From assembly GCA_025353305.1 (NCBI GenBank), contig JANXQX010000206.1, forward strand, positions 1-20,142: a stretch of 20,142 nucleotides of DNA, in the 5' to 3' direction. A program made the position numbers and the translations under genes. The stretch comes from Holophagaceae bacterium (lineage in GTDB: Bacteria > Acidobacteriota > Holophagae > Holophagales > Holophagaceae). The notes under the pieces were generated by a model. That model was given only the letters and a program-made list of their open reading frames with translations. It did not search any database and was not told where the DNA came from. Below are positions 6,759-13,522 of the stretch, in pieces (the first letter of the stretch is position 1; the number at the start of each line of letters is the position of its first letter).

Positions 6759-7097
6759 CTAATTGAGATTCCCATAGGCCGCTGGATCAAAGCCGATGAC
6801 CGTGCCCCGGGGATGCACCAGGATAGGGCGTTTCAATAGGTTGTTGTCCTGGACCATCAGTTCGATGGCTTCTGCCTTCGTGAGCCGCCGGTCCTTGAGC
6901 CCCAGTTCCTTGTACCTTGGGCTCTTGGTACCCAGCATGGACGCAGGGTCCGTCGGCAGCAGTGATTCCAATTCCACAGCATTCAAAGGCGTCCTGGAGT
7001 AGTCGCGCACTATTACCTCGAGGCCCAGTCCCGCGAGCATCGCCTTGGCATTGCGGCAGGTGGTACAAGAAGATTTCATCCACAGGACGGGCTTCAC
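6759..7097 (-). CDS. ArsC/Spx-family thioredoxin-fold protein
   Basis: A 112-residue protein of the arsenate reductase-like (ArsC/Spx/YffB) family. It has the redox motif C11-T-T-C14 (SSCTTCRNAKAML) after the first beta strand, the region SRTPLNAVELESLL, and the C-terminal RPILVHPRGTVIGFD that matches the R-P strand of the family. With a CXXC and no arsenic genes nearby, true arsenate reductase activity is not implied; YffB- or Spx-like proteins are alternatives. The start is set at the GTG at 7095-7097: its first bases overlap the TGA of the preceding gene (GTGA), GGAG lies 6 bases upstream, and the resulting length fits the family. An upstream ATG at 7121 would add eight non-conserved residues. 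Confidence 0.85.
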   Translation of the reverse strand: MKPVLWMKSSCTTCRNAKAMLAGLGLEVIVRDYSRTPLNAVELESLLPTDPASMLGTKSPRYKELGLKDRRLTKAEAIELMVQDNNLLKRPILVHPRGTVIGFDPAAYGNLN

Positions 7098-7441
7098 AGC
7101 GTCTCCACAAAGCGTTCCCATAGGCGCGTGGATTTTATGCGCCAGTAAGCCATGAGCAGAAGGACCGGAATGCCCCGGAAACGACCGATGTGGAGCAGCA
7201 CAATTCGTTCGCCGCTGCGCTGCACCACATAGCGTGACCATTCTTCCACGCCAATGACTGGTTCATCCCTATGCTCAATCTCGACTCGGTCCCCTTCATT
7301 CAAGACCATTTGTGGCGATACGTGGCCATGGCGTGGATGCCATTCGAAGTAGTGTTCGCCGTCCATCAATTTCTCCACTACGCGCTCAAAAGGCGCGTTG
7401 GTGTCCCGAAGCAGTTCGAAGGACCAGGTCGGGAGCTTCAC
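7094..7441 (-). CDS. Small conserved-looking protein, possibly START/SRPBCC fold
   Basis: A 115-residue protein of unknown function. It begins MKLPTWSFELLRDTNAPFER, continues with YFEWHPRHGH and ends YWRIKSTRLWERFVETL. The pattern of an N-terminal strand, a helix at about 17-27, several strands and a C-terminal amphipathic helix resembles ligand-binding START/SRPBCC proteins, but no defining motif is present and this is a weak inference. The start is GTG at 7439-7441, overlapping the metG stop as GTGA; its own TGA overlaps the GTG of the ArsC-like gene. These overlaps imply translational coupling with metG and support that it is a real gene. Confidence 0.65.
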   Translation of the reverse strand: MKLPTWSFELLRDTNAPFERVVEKLMDGEHYFEWHPRHGHVSPQMVLNEGDRVEIEHRDEPVIGVEEWSRYVVQRSGERIVLLHIGRFRGIPVLLLMAYWRIKSTRLWERFVETL

Positions 7442-9423
7442 TTCACGATGAATCCCGGCATCGCATCGTTCGGCGGCGCAATGAGGTAGGGTTTGCTGGC
7501 ATTGTCGCTGGCGGCCAGCAGCATGCCGTGGCTCTCGATGCCCATGAGCGCGCGGGGGGCGAGGTTCGCGACCACCACGACCCTCTTGCCGATAAGCTCT
7601 TCCGGCGTGTACCCCATGGCAATGCCGCCTAATATCGTGCGCTGCTCGAAGCCCAGATCCACGGTCATCTTGATGAGCTTCTTGCTCTTCGGCACGGCCT
7701 CGGCCGTCAGGATCAGGCCCACACGCAAGTCCGTCTGCGCGAAGGTGTCGTAGTCGATGACGGGGCGAAGTTCGGGTACGTCCAGGGGCGCGGACACCAC
7801 CTCAGCAGGCGCAGCATCGGCTTCTTCCATGGCTTTCAATTCAGCTTCCTTGTCGATTCGATTGAAGAGCGGGGTGATGCTTCCGATGGTGTCCGGCATT
7901 TCGATGGACCAGAATTCAGCGGCCTCGAGCCTTCCAGGCTCGCTCACTTTCCCCTTCATTCCCAGCTGCTCCCACAGGGACTGCGCTAATTCGGGCATCA
8001 CCGGCGCGATGAGCACCGCGGTGACTGCGAGGGAACGCCACAGGACGCAAAGGGAGTAGTCCATCCGCAGCTTTGCATAGGAGTCGCTGGCTTCAATTTT
8101 GGCGATGTTCCAAGGCTGGACATCGACTATGAAGGCATCCCGGTCCCGGAGCGCCGACCAGAGGCGATCCAAAGCCCCGTGGAAGTCGTTCGATGCCGCG
8201 CTGCGGCGGAATTCCGTTGGGATTATCATCCAATTCGCATGGAGTGAATAATGGGGCTCAAGGGTGGCTTGCCAGTCCTCCCCGACTTCGACGCGCATCT
8301 CCTCACGGAGCATGTCCGGCCTTAGCCTGCGCAGTTCCGCAAGGCTCCCCCCTCGATACTTCTGGATCATGCTCAAAGTCCGGGAGGAAAGATTTCCCAG
8401 CCCATTGGCCAGATCCGCGTTGAGCCGGTCCATGAATCCCTCGATAGAAAAGCCGCGGTCGTGGCCGACCTGCATGTCCCGGATGAAATAGAAACGAAGG
8501 GCATCATTGCCGAATTTCAGCAGGGTGTCCGGCCGGATCACATTGCCCTTGGACTTCGACATTTTATCGTCGCCCATGAGCCACCAGCCGTGGGCGAGGA
8601 TCGTCTTCGGCAGTTCGATGCCCATGGCCATGAGGAAGGCTGGCCAATAGACCGCATGGAAGCGCAGGATGTCCTTGCCCACAATCTGCAGATCCGGTGG
8701 CCAGGCACCTTCAGGCGCGCCGGTCAGGTAGTTGAGCAGGGCGTCGAACCAGACATAGATCACATGCTTCTCATCCCCAGGCACGGGTATTCCCCACTGG
8801 ATGCTGGTGCGGCTGATGCTGAGGTCCTGCAGCCCGCCCTCCACAAATCGTTTCACTTCATTGAAGCGGAAGTCCGGCTGCACGAATTCCGGGTGCGCCG
8901 CGAAGTGCTCCAGCAATGGTTTTTCGTACTTCGAGAGGCGGAAATTGTAGGTCTCTTCTTCCAGTTCCACCAGCTGATGCCCGAGGCCCTGGGCCTGTAG
9001 TTCCTTGGCCTGCATTTCAGTGACGAAAGCCTCGTCGCTGACAGAATAAAGACCTTTGTAGGTGGCCTTGTAGATGTCGCCACAATCGAGCAATTGCTGG
9101 AATCGCGCCTGTACCACCTTGCGGTGATCCGCATCGGTGGTTCGGATGAAACGGAAATGGGTGATGTCCATCCGCTTCCATAGTTCGGTGTAGTTGGCGA
9201 CCACTTCGTCCGCCAGGGCCTTCGGCGTGATGCCCCGGGCCGCGGCGGCCTTCTCCACTTTCTGGCCATGCTCGTCGGTGCCCGTGAGGAAGGCCACCTC
9301 CTCGCCCATCATCCGGTGGAACCGCGCGATGACATCCGCCAAAACCGTGGTGTAGGTATGGCCGATGTGGGGGCGGTCGTTGACGTAGTAGATGGGTGTG
9401 GTGATGTAGAAAGGCTTGGACAC
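7438..9423 (-). CDS. metG: Methionyl-tRNA synthetase
   Basis: Charges tRNA-Met with methionine. The 661-residue protein has the class I signature H19-I-G-H22 after ITTPIYYVNDRP, the KMSKS loop at 287-291 (GDDKMSKSKGN), the anticodon-binding helical domain (about 370-520), and a C-terminal OB-fold tRNA-binding domain of the Trbp111/EMAP type (about 555-661, TDLRVGLILTAEAVPKSKK). The region where some MetRS carry zinc cysteines reads GLYSVSDEAFVTEMQ without cysteines, so this is the zinc-free form. The start is GTG at 9421-9423, with GGAG 7 bases upstream and the N-terminus KPFYITTPIYYVN matching the family. It is the first gene of the operon that continues with the START-like protein, the ArsC-like protein and xthA. 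Confidence 0.97.
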   Translation of the reverse strand: MSKPFYITTPIYYVNDRPHIGHTYTTVLADVIARFHRMMGEEVAFLTGTDEHGQKVEKAAAARGITPKALADEVVANYTELWKRMDITHFRFIRTTDADHRKVVQARFQQLLDCGDIYKATYKGLYSVSDEAFVTEMQAKELQAQGLGHQLVELEEETYNFRLSKYEKPLLEHFAAHPEFVQPDFRFNEVKRFVEGGLQDLSISRTSIQWGIPVPGDEKHVIYVWFDALLNYLTGAPEGAWPPDLQIVGKDILRFHAVYWPAFLMAMGIELPKTILAHGWWLMGDDKMSKSKGNVIRPDTLLKFGNDALRFYFIRDMQVGHDRGFSIEGFMDRLNADLANGLGNLSSRTLSMIQKYRGGSLAELRRLRPDMLREEMRVEVGEDWQATLEPHYSLHANWMIIPTEFRRSAASNDFHGALDRLWSALRDRDAFIVDVQPWNIAKIEASDSYAKLRMDYSLCVLWRSLAVTAVLIAPVMPELAQSLWEQLGMKGKVSEPGRLEAAEFWSIEMPDTIGSITPLFNRIDKEAELKAMEEADAAPAEVVSAPLDVPELRPVIDYDTFAQTDLRVGLILTAEAVPKSKKLIKMTVDLGFEQRTILGGIAMGYTPEELIGKRVVVVANLAPRALMGIESHGMLLAASDNASKPYLIAPPNDAMPGFIVK

Positions 9424-9456
9424 TGAATGACTCCGCGTCTTTCAGTCTACCAAAGC

Positions 9457-9560
9457 GAGGTACGAGGTGGTGAGGCTTGAGTTGGCGAGGTTCAGTAAGG
9501 CTGCGGCCAGAGGCCGCATCAGCTAGCGCGCCGGAGGCGCGCCCCTCATGCCTCGCACCT
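9457..9560. repeat. Intergenic palindromic array: GAGGTACGAGG-type arms around two GC hairpins
   Basis: GAGGTACGAGGTGGTGAGG (from 9457) and an imperfect inverted partner (about 9543-9560, GAGGTGCGAGG on the minus strand) enclose two perfect hairpins: TGCGGCC-AGA-GGCCGCA (9502-9518) and GCGCGCC-GGA-GGCGCGC (9526-9542). The block lies between the stop of the cyclophilin gene (9568) and the start of metG (9423), both on the minus strand. It probably ends cyclophilin transcription. It shares the GAGGTACGAGG unit with 496-569. Confidence 0.5.
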
Positions 9561-9567
9561 CACAACC

Positions 9568-10020
9568 TCACTCCTCGACCACCGTCACCTTGATGATGCG
9601 GTCATCGGCCCGGATGGCCTGCACCACCGCGGTGTCGGCGGTACGGCCAAAGACCGTGTGCACGCCATCGAGGTGGCTCGGAGCGGCCCCATTGCAGATG
9701 AAGAACTGGCTGCCGCCGGTGTCCTTGCCCGCGTGAGCCATGGAAAGGACCCCGAGTGCGTGCTTGTGGGGATTTCCAACGGTCTCGCATTTGATCTTGT
9801 AACCCGGGCCGCCGGTGCCGGGGGTCCCATGGGCGCCCTCCCTGGTGTTGGGGCAGCCACCTTGGATGACGAAATTCGGGATGACGCGATGAAAGGCCAA
9901 CCCATCGTAGAAGCCAGCGCTGACGAGCTTCTTGAAATTGGCGACGGTGCCCGGGGCATCATTGTCGAACAACTCGATGTTGATGTCGCCTTTGGCGGTC
10001 TGCATCAGTACCCGGCTCAT
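9568..10020 (-). CDS. Peptidyl-prolyl cis-trans isomerase, cyclophilin type
   Basis: Catalyses proline cis-trans isomerisation in protein folding. The 150-residue protein covers a minimal cyclophilin domain: [13 protein letters not shown] at 43-55 with catalytic R45 and Q53, [19 protein letters not shown] at 90-108, and [10 protein letters not shown] at 117-126. The position that is tryptophan in human CypA (needed for tight cyclosporin binding) is H117, as in many bacterial forms. There is no signal peptide, so it is cytoplasmic. The ATG at 10018-10020 is preceded by GGAG 5 bases upstream; a longer in-frame start exists but has no support. It diverges from the 10075 operon across only 54 bases, so the two promoters must be close together. 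Confidence 0.95.
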   Translation of the reverse strand: MSRVLMQTAKGDINIELFDNDAPGTVANFKKLVSAGFYDGLAFHRVIPNFVIQGGCPNTREGAHGTPGTGGPGYKIKCETVGNPHKHALGVLSMAHAGKDTGGSQFFICNGAAPSHLDGVHTVFGRTADTAVVQAIRADDRIIKVTVVEE

Positions 10021-10074
10021 GATCGCTCCTTCATGCAATCCCACAGAATAAGATGGAAACCGGAAGGAGGCAGC

Positions 10075-10542
10075 ATGAATTCAAAATGGCCAGCCCTGCT
10101 GATTCTCCCTGCACTTGCTTCCCCTGCCTCACGCCCGGCGGTGCCGTCAAAGAACACGGTGGAACTGGGCGGATCATCCTACCTGTTCCGTCCGGTGAAT
10201 CTGTTTCTCTCCTCGCCCGCCACGCAGCTGAAGGGGAGGCGGATGTTCCGTCTTTCGGGACAGTTGGTTCCCGCCACCGGCGGAGCCATCGCCCTGGAAC
10301 TCACCGCTTATGAGACCGGCTCCATCTACCTGCTGAAGCTGACTCGGCCGAAGGGAACCGCCCAGGATGTCTGGGCCGCCACCATGAAAACCAGGGTTGA
10401 AGTGTTGGATCTTCAAGCCAAGTCCGGGGGCAGGCTCCACCTGAGGCTTTCAGGCCCCTTGGCCGCAACGCTTGGATCGGGCGGCAGCTTCACCCAGTGG
10501 AGTGGCGATATCCAGGCCCGCTTCAATGGGATTTCGGAGTGA
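10075..10542 (+). CDS. Small exported protein, unknown function
   Basis: A 155-residue protein I do not recognise. It starts [20 protein letters not shown], a probable signal peptide cut near residues 15-20; the rest is rich in short beta-strand-like stretches ([41 protein letters not shown]), suggesting a compact periplasmic beta-rich domain. There is no cysteine in the mature part, so no lipid anchor. The ATG is preceded by an excellent AAGGAGG 5 bases upstream, which fixes the start; the frame is open upstream only as an antisense artefact over the cyclophilin gene. It is the first gene of a four-gene plus-strand operon, with a 37-base gap to the lipoprotein gene. Confidence 0.7.
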   Translation: MNSKWPALLILPALASPASRPAVPSKNTVELGGSSYLFRPVNLFLSSPATQLKGRRMFRLSGQLVPATGGAIALELTAYETGSIYLLKLTRPKGTAQDVWAATMKTRVEVLDLQAKSGGRLHLRLSGPLAATLGSGGSFTQWSGDIQARFNGISE

Positions 10543-10579
10543 TGCCCTTTTGAGCGACACTGGGAGTTGGAGATCGAAC

Positions 10580-11020
10580 ATGAAGCCAGCCTATCGATTA
10601 GCATTCGTGTCAGGATTCGCGCTGTTGGCGATGCTCGGCTGCAAGAAGCCCAAGGCGATCCATTCCGTTGCCAAGCCTTCGCCGGTTATTGTTCCTGGGG
10701 GGACCCTCACTCTGGCCTTCACTCGAAAAGTCCTTGGCCATCTGGAATTGAGTCTTGACGGTATTCGCATTCCTGTGAAGCAGGGCGCGAAAGGCGGCAC
10801 TACCCTGCTGGTCACTGGCATCCCTGAGGGCCGTCATCGCTATTTTGTCGAGAGCAACCGCGATGCCTTCGGTCCAGACCAGGGCGATCTAGAGATGAGC
10901 GCCGCACAAGGTGTCTATTACGTGGTTTTCGCGCAGCGCTTCGAGGCCGTCCTGTATGGCAAGACCGTGGCCACGCCCCCCGCGGAAGGCCTTCCTGGTG
11001 TCACCGCCATCCTGAAATGA
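10580..11020 (+). CDS. Lipoprotein, unknown function
   Basis: A 146-residue protein with a lipoprotein signal: positively charged N-terminus MKPAYR, hydrophobic core, and lipobox LAMLGC with the lipidated cysteine at C21, followed by KKPK. The mature part is beta-rich (GGTLTLAFTRKVLGHLELSL, GGTTLLVTGIPEGRHRYFVE), with no motif I can name. The residue after C21 is lysine, which in the E. coli rule would not be the inner-membrane retention signal. The ATG is preceded by GGAG 7 bases upstream. Its TGA overlaps the ferredoxin ATG (ATGA at 11017-11020), so the two are likely translated together. Confidence 0.75.
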   Translation: MKPAYRLAFVSGFALLAMLGCKKPKAIHSVAKPSPVIVPGGTLTLAFTRKVLGHLELSLDGIRIPVKQGAKGGTTLLVTGIPEGRHRYFVESNRDAFGPDQGDLEMSAAQGVYYVVFAQRFEAVLYGKTVATPPAEGLPGVTAILK

Positions 11021-11310
11021 CCATCCTGGCCAAGACCCACCTCCGCGATCGCGTGCTGAGCGGTCATGGAACCTTGATGGCGCAATGCCTGGAAGCCGGG
11101 CTTCCGGTGGCCTCCAGCTGTTCGGGGCGTGGCGCCTGCGCCCGGTGTGCAGTCTCGGTCGTGGAAGGCATGACGGCCCTTTCCAGGCCCGGTACGCATG
11201 AACTGCTGGTGCTGTCCCGGAATGGCTACCCCGAGCAGGTGCGGCTCAGTTGCCAATGCCGCGTGATGAATCGCGCTGAGAAGATTTTCATCACCGCGGG
11301 CTACTGGTGA
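11017..11310 (+). CDS. [2Fe-2S] ferredoxin, adrenodoxin-type spacing
   Basis: A 97-residue electron carrier. The cluster ligands are C35, C41 and C44 (SSCSGRGACARCAVSV, spacing C-x5-C-x2-C) and C79 (VRLSCQCRV). The C-x5-C-x2-C spacing is that of adrenodoxin/Isc-Fdx-type ferredoxins; plant-type ferredoxins have C-x4-C-x2-C. C81 is an extra cysteine next to the fourth ligand. It is a soluble cytoplasmic protein of normal length for a minimal domain. It starts inside the stop of the lipoprotein gene and ends inside the GTG start of the hydrolase gene, so the three genes are tightly coupled. No redox partner (reductase or P450) is encoded in the operon, so its electron donor and acceptor are unknown. 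No isc genes are nearby. Confidence 0.88.
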   Translation: MTILAKTHLRDRVLSGHGTLMAQCLEAGLPVASSCSGRGACARCAVSVVEGMTALSRPGTHELLVLSRNGYPEQVRLSCQCRVMNRAEKIFITAGYW

Positions 11311-12287
11311 AACAGCTTGGTTGGATGGCCGGATTGTTCGCGGCATTGGTCGCATCATGGGCGGGATTCACGGTCTATAAAATCCGAGCCGTGGCTGATG
11401 AATTGGTGAGTCCCCCCTTCTACCACCCGAAGCCTCTTCAGGTGGTGGATCAGACTTACGCAGAATTGGCAAAAGGTGACGGCACTGATCTGGGCGGAAC
11501 ATGGAGTTCCCAGCATGTGGATACGCTGCAACTCTGGACCTTCCGCCGGGCCACGCCTTCCAAAGGAATCGTGCTTTTGCTGCATGGCTTCGGTGATGAC
11601 CGTTGGGGAACCAGTCCGGCGCTGAAGTGGTTCCCCGATCAGGATGCGGCGATCTTCACCTACCTGCGCCGGGACGACGCCATGCGTGGCGGCGGTCCCG
11701 TGCCACCCGTGACATTTGGGGCCCGGGAATCCGAAGAAGTGGTCCGCATGGTCCGCCACCTGGAGGGCCAGGGCTGGCGAAGGAATCAGATCCTGCTCAT
11801 GGGCCGCAGCCTGGGGGCTTCCGTAGGTCTGCTGGCCTTGGTGCAGCTGGAATCCGATGGCCGAGGTCCCCTGGCTGGAATCATCTGGGAAGGCGCTCCG
11901 GCCAGCTCCCGCAGCTTTGGTGAAGCGCTCGTCCGCGGCCCGAAGAATCGCCTTTGGCACCCGCTGGTGGCACCCTTGGCAGGAAGATTCGGCAGCGCTC
12001 TCGCAGCCGCACGTGGGGGTTACCAGGTCAGTGATACCGATGTGCTGGCGCGCATGGGAGACCACACCCTGCATACTCCCGCCTTGTGTTTCCTTGCCAC
12101 CGGGGATCGTCTGGCCTCCCCCCAGGTCCAACGAAAAATGGCGGATCACTTCAACATGATCCGCCTGCTTGAAGTTCCCACCTGGCACCTCAACTGCTCA
12201 GTGGTGCTGGGTCCGCACTATGCTATGGCCATTCGTGCTTTCACAGATGACGTGCTCAATGCCGAAATCTCAAGGCCTGGGCCATAG
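11307..12287 (+). CDS. Membrane-anchored alpha/beta hydrolase
   Basis: A 326-residue serine hydrolase. Residues 5-24 (GWMAGLFAALVASWAGFTVY) form an N-terminal membrane anchor, so the catalytic domain is probably periplasmic. The fold is marked by VLLLHGFGDD (89-98, oxyanion region), the nucleophile elbow GRSLG with S168, D267 (ATGDRLAS) and a histidine at H294 or H304 (TWHLNCSVVLGPHY). These proteins act on esters or amides; the substrate cannot be told. The start is GTG at 11307-11309, overlapping the ferredoxin stop as GTGA. The last codons and the TAG at 12285-12287 lie in an AGGCTGTGGGC-type repeat, so that repeat has probably reshaped the C-terminus (SRPGP). Confidence 0.85.
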   Translation: MKQLGWMAGLFAALVASWAGFTVYKIRAVADELVSPPFYHPKPLQVVDQTYAELAKGDGTDLGGTWSSQHVDTLQLWTFRRATPSKGIVLLLHGFGDDRWGTSPALKWFPDQDAAIFTYLRRDDAMRGGGPVPPVTFGARESEEVVRMVRHLEGQGWRRNQILLMGRSLGASVGLLALVQLESDGRGPLAGIIWEGAPASSRSFGEALVRGPKNRLWHPLVAPLAGRFGSALAAARGGYQVSDTDVLARMGDHTLHTPALCFLATGDRLASPQVQRKMADHFNMIRLLEVPTWHLNCSVVLGPHYAMAIRAFTDDVLNAEISRPGP

Positions 12288-12296
12288 GCTGTGGGC
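12286..12296 (+). repeat. AGGCTGTGGGC repeat copy at the hydrolase stop codon
   Basis: An exact copy of the 11-mer found at 5916-5926 and, inverted, at 16521-16531. It overlaps the TAG stop of the hydrolase gene, in the gap before the convergent CsgG-like gene. Confidence 0.6.
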
Positions 12297-12301
12297 AATG
12301 C

Positions 12302-12326
12302 AAAAAGGGCCCCCGAGGAGGCCCTT
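12302..12326 (-). terminator. Intrinsic terminator of the CsgG-like gene
   Basis: On the minus strand AAGGGCC and GGCCCTT form a perfect 7-bp stem (12305-12311 with 12320-12326) around an 8-base loop, followed by a T-run (five A on the plus strand at 12302-12306). It lies 20 bases after the stop of the CsgG-like gene. Confidence 0.8.
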
Positions 12327-12345
12327 CTGCGAAGGTCAATGCTCG

Positions 12346-13071
12346 CTACTGATCGTTCATGATCTTGGCGACGAGCTTGGGCGACATGCTCTTGATGATG
12401 GGTTCGAACACCTGGCTCACCATGGTCTGGTCGTACTGGATCTCGCCCCCGGTGCCGGCGACCTTCACACCCACATTGCTGACTTTGCTGTCGTCGCCAG
12501 CGGCGCCAATGATTTCGCCGGTCTCCACGTCGATGACACGCGCGTCCAGGCGGCCCGAGAATTCGGCTTTGCCGATCTTCACATCGCCGGCCACCGCGCC
12601 CAGGGCGCTGTTGCCCGTGAGACGGCTGACACCCCAGCCTGTAAGCCCGCCGGTGCTGAAGCCGCTCTTCTTGAAGGCGAAGCGGGTGATCTTCCCGGTG
12701 ATCATGTACTTCACGCCTAGCAGCTTGCCCAACTTGACGGCAGTCGCGGGATCCACTTCACCGCTTTGGCCGAAAGCCTGTTCGCTGCGGATCTTTTCCA
12801 GGGCTTCGCGATCAATGAGGCGGATCTTGCCGGAGCCCGCTTCGGAGAGCTCCGTGACGAAGAGTTCCTGGATGACGCTGGCCATGCGGGACTCGCTGTT
12901 GTGGTTGTCCCCGTACCAGGACCAGCCCTCGTAGGCATTCTTGGCCACGGGGAATTCAAGGATGGCAACGCGTGGACGCTTGGATTTTTCAACCTGGGCG
13001 GTCAGTGCCTGGCCGGAAAACGTGAATCCCAGCAGGACCGCTGAAGCGAAAAAGAGATTGCGGAATCGCAT
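12346..13071 (-). CDS. CsgG-family exported protein
   Basis: A 241-residue protein. Residues 1-25 form a signal peptide (NLFFASAVLLGFTFSGQALTAQ). The mature part has the CsgG/LpoB-like alpha/beta domain: RPRVAILEFPV (32-42), a helix with SRMASVIQELFVTELSE (61-77), IRLIDREALEKIRSEQ (83-98) and GVKYMITGKITRF (119-131). A glycine-rich stretch (136-163) lies where CsgG has its membrane beta-hairpin. FSGRLDARVIDVETGEIIGA (171-190) is the usual second motif. In CsgG this family forms outer-membrane secretion pores; others bind envelope synthases. There is no lipobox cysteine, unlike true CsgG, so an outer-membrane pore is not certain. AGGAG lies 7 bases before the ATG. It follows the HU/IHF gene by 24 bases and ends at a strong terminator. 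Confidence 0.82.
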   Translation of the reverse strand: MRFRNLFFASAVLLGFTFSGQALTAQVEKSKRPRVAILEFPVAKNAYEGWSWYGDNHNSESRMASVIQELFVTELSEAGSGKIRLIDREALEKIRSEQAFGQSGEVDPATAVKLGKLLGVKYMITGKITRFAFKKSGFSTGGLTGWGVSRLTGNSALGAVAGDVKIGKAEFSGRLDARVIDVETGEIIGAAGDDSKVSNVGVKVAGTGGEIQYDQTMVSQVFEPIIKSMSPKLVAKIMNDQ

Positions 13072-13095
13072 GGTGAGGCTCCTGTGAAAAAATGA

Positions 13096-13401
13096 TTACT
13101 TCGAATCGTCGTCGATGAGCTTGCTGCGGAGTTCCTTGCCGAGTTTGAAATACACCACACGCTTCGGTGGTACTTGAATGCTGTCACCGCTGCGCGGGTT
13201 CCTGCCGATGCGGGCTTTGCGGTCGCGAAGCCGGAAGCTGCCGAAACCCCTCAGCTCCACACCATCCCCGGTGCGCAGCGCACCGACGATGCTGTCGAGG
13301 AATACATTGACCAGAAGATCGGCATCCTTCTTTCCGAGGTCCAACCGCTCCATCAGGTGCTTGGACAGATCAGCTTTGGTGAGTGTTTCCATCGAATCCA
13401 T
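13096..13401 (-). CDS. HU/IHF-family DNA-bending protein
   Basis: A 101-residue histone-like protein. Residues 6-45 form the helical dimer domain (LTKADLSKHLMERLDLGKKDA), RGFGSFRLRDR lies at 51-61, and the DNA-contacting beta arm carries IGRNPRSGDSI at 65-75 with the conserved R-N-P tip. VVYFKLGKELRSKL follows. The GFGSF and FKLGKELR details are closer to IHF subunits than to HU, but subunit type cannot be set from one gene. The first ATG (13399-13401) has GGAG 5 bases upstream and is preferred to the Met at residue 4. It starts a two-gene unit with the CsgG-like gene. A palindrome lies upstream (13424-13434). Confidence 0.92.
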   Translation of the reverse strand: MDSMETLTKADLSKHLMERLDLGKKDADLLVNVFLDSIVGALRTGDGVELRGFGSFRLRDRKARIGRNPRSGDSIQVPPKRVVYFKLGKELRSKLIDDDSK

Positions 13402-13423
13402 GGGATCTCCGGGTTTACTTTGG

Positions 13424-13434
13424 GGGTGACACCC
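13424..13434. promoter_or_regulatory. Palindrome upstream of the HU/IHF gene
   Basis: GGGTGACACCC is a perfect 5+1+5 palindrome 22 bases before the start codon. A second inverted pair, CCGAG/CTCGG, lies just beyond it (about 13442-13457). It could be an operator or leader hairpin; no promoter hexamers are clear. Confidence 0.25.
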
Positions 13435-13476
13435 ATCATCACCGAGTCCTGGCTCGGGTCAAGTGGCTCTGTTATC

Positions 13477-13501
13477 AAAAAAAAAGGGGGCGAGGGCCCC
13501 C
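13477..13501 (-). terminator. Intrinsic terminator of pepA
   Basis: On the minus strand GGGGGC and GCCCCC form a 6-bp stem with a 4-base loop, followed by nine T (A-run 13477-13485 on the plus strand). It begins 22 bases after the pepA stop codon. It is a textbook Rho-independent terminator and separates pepA from the HU/IHF unit. Confidence 0.88.
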
Positions 13502-13522
13502 TATGCAAAAAACAGTGCAATT

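Noticed and set aside
6734..6790. Upstream extension of ExoIII
   Set aside because: MKFISWNVNG is the standard start and has a ribosome site; the extension overlaps the ArsC-like gene.
7121..7241. Longer N-terminus for the ArsC-like protein
   Set aside because: It would overlap the preceding gene by far more than 4 bases and adds non-conserved residues; the GTGA overlap with GGAG upstream is better.
9457..9560. CRISPR-like array from the repeated GAGG units
   Set aside because: Repeats are short, degenerate and inverted rather than direct, with no regular spacers.
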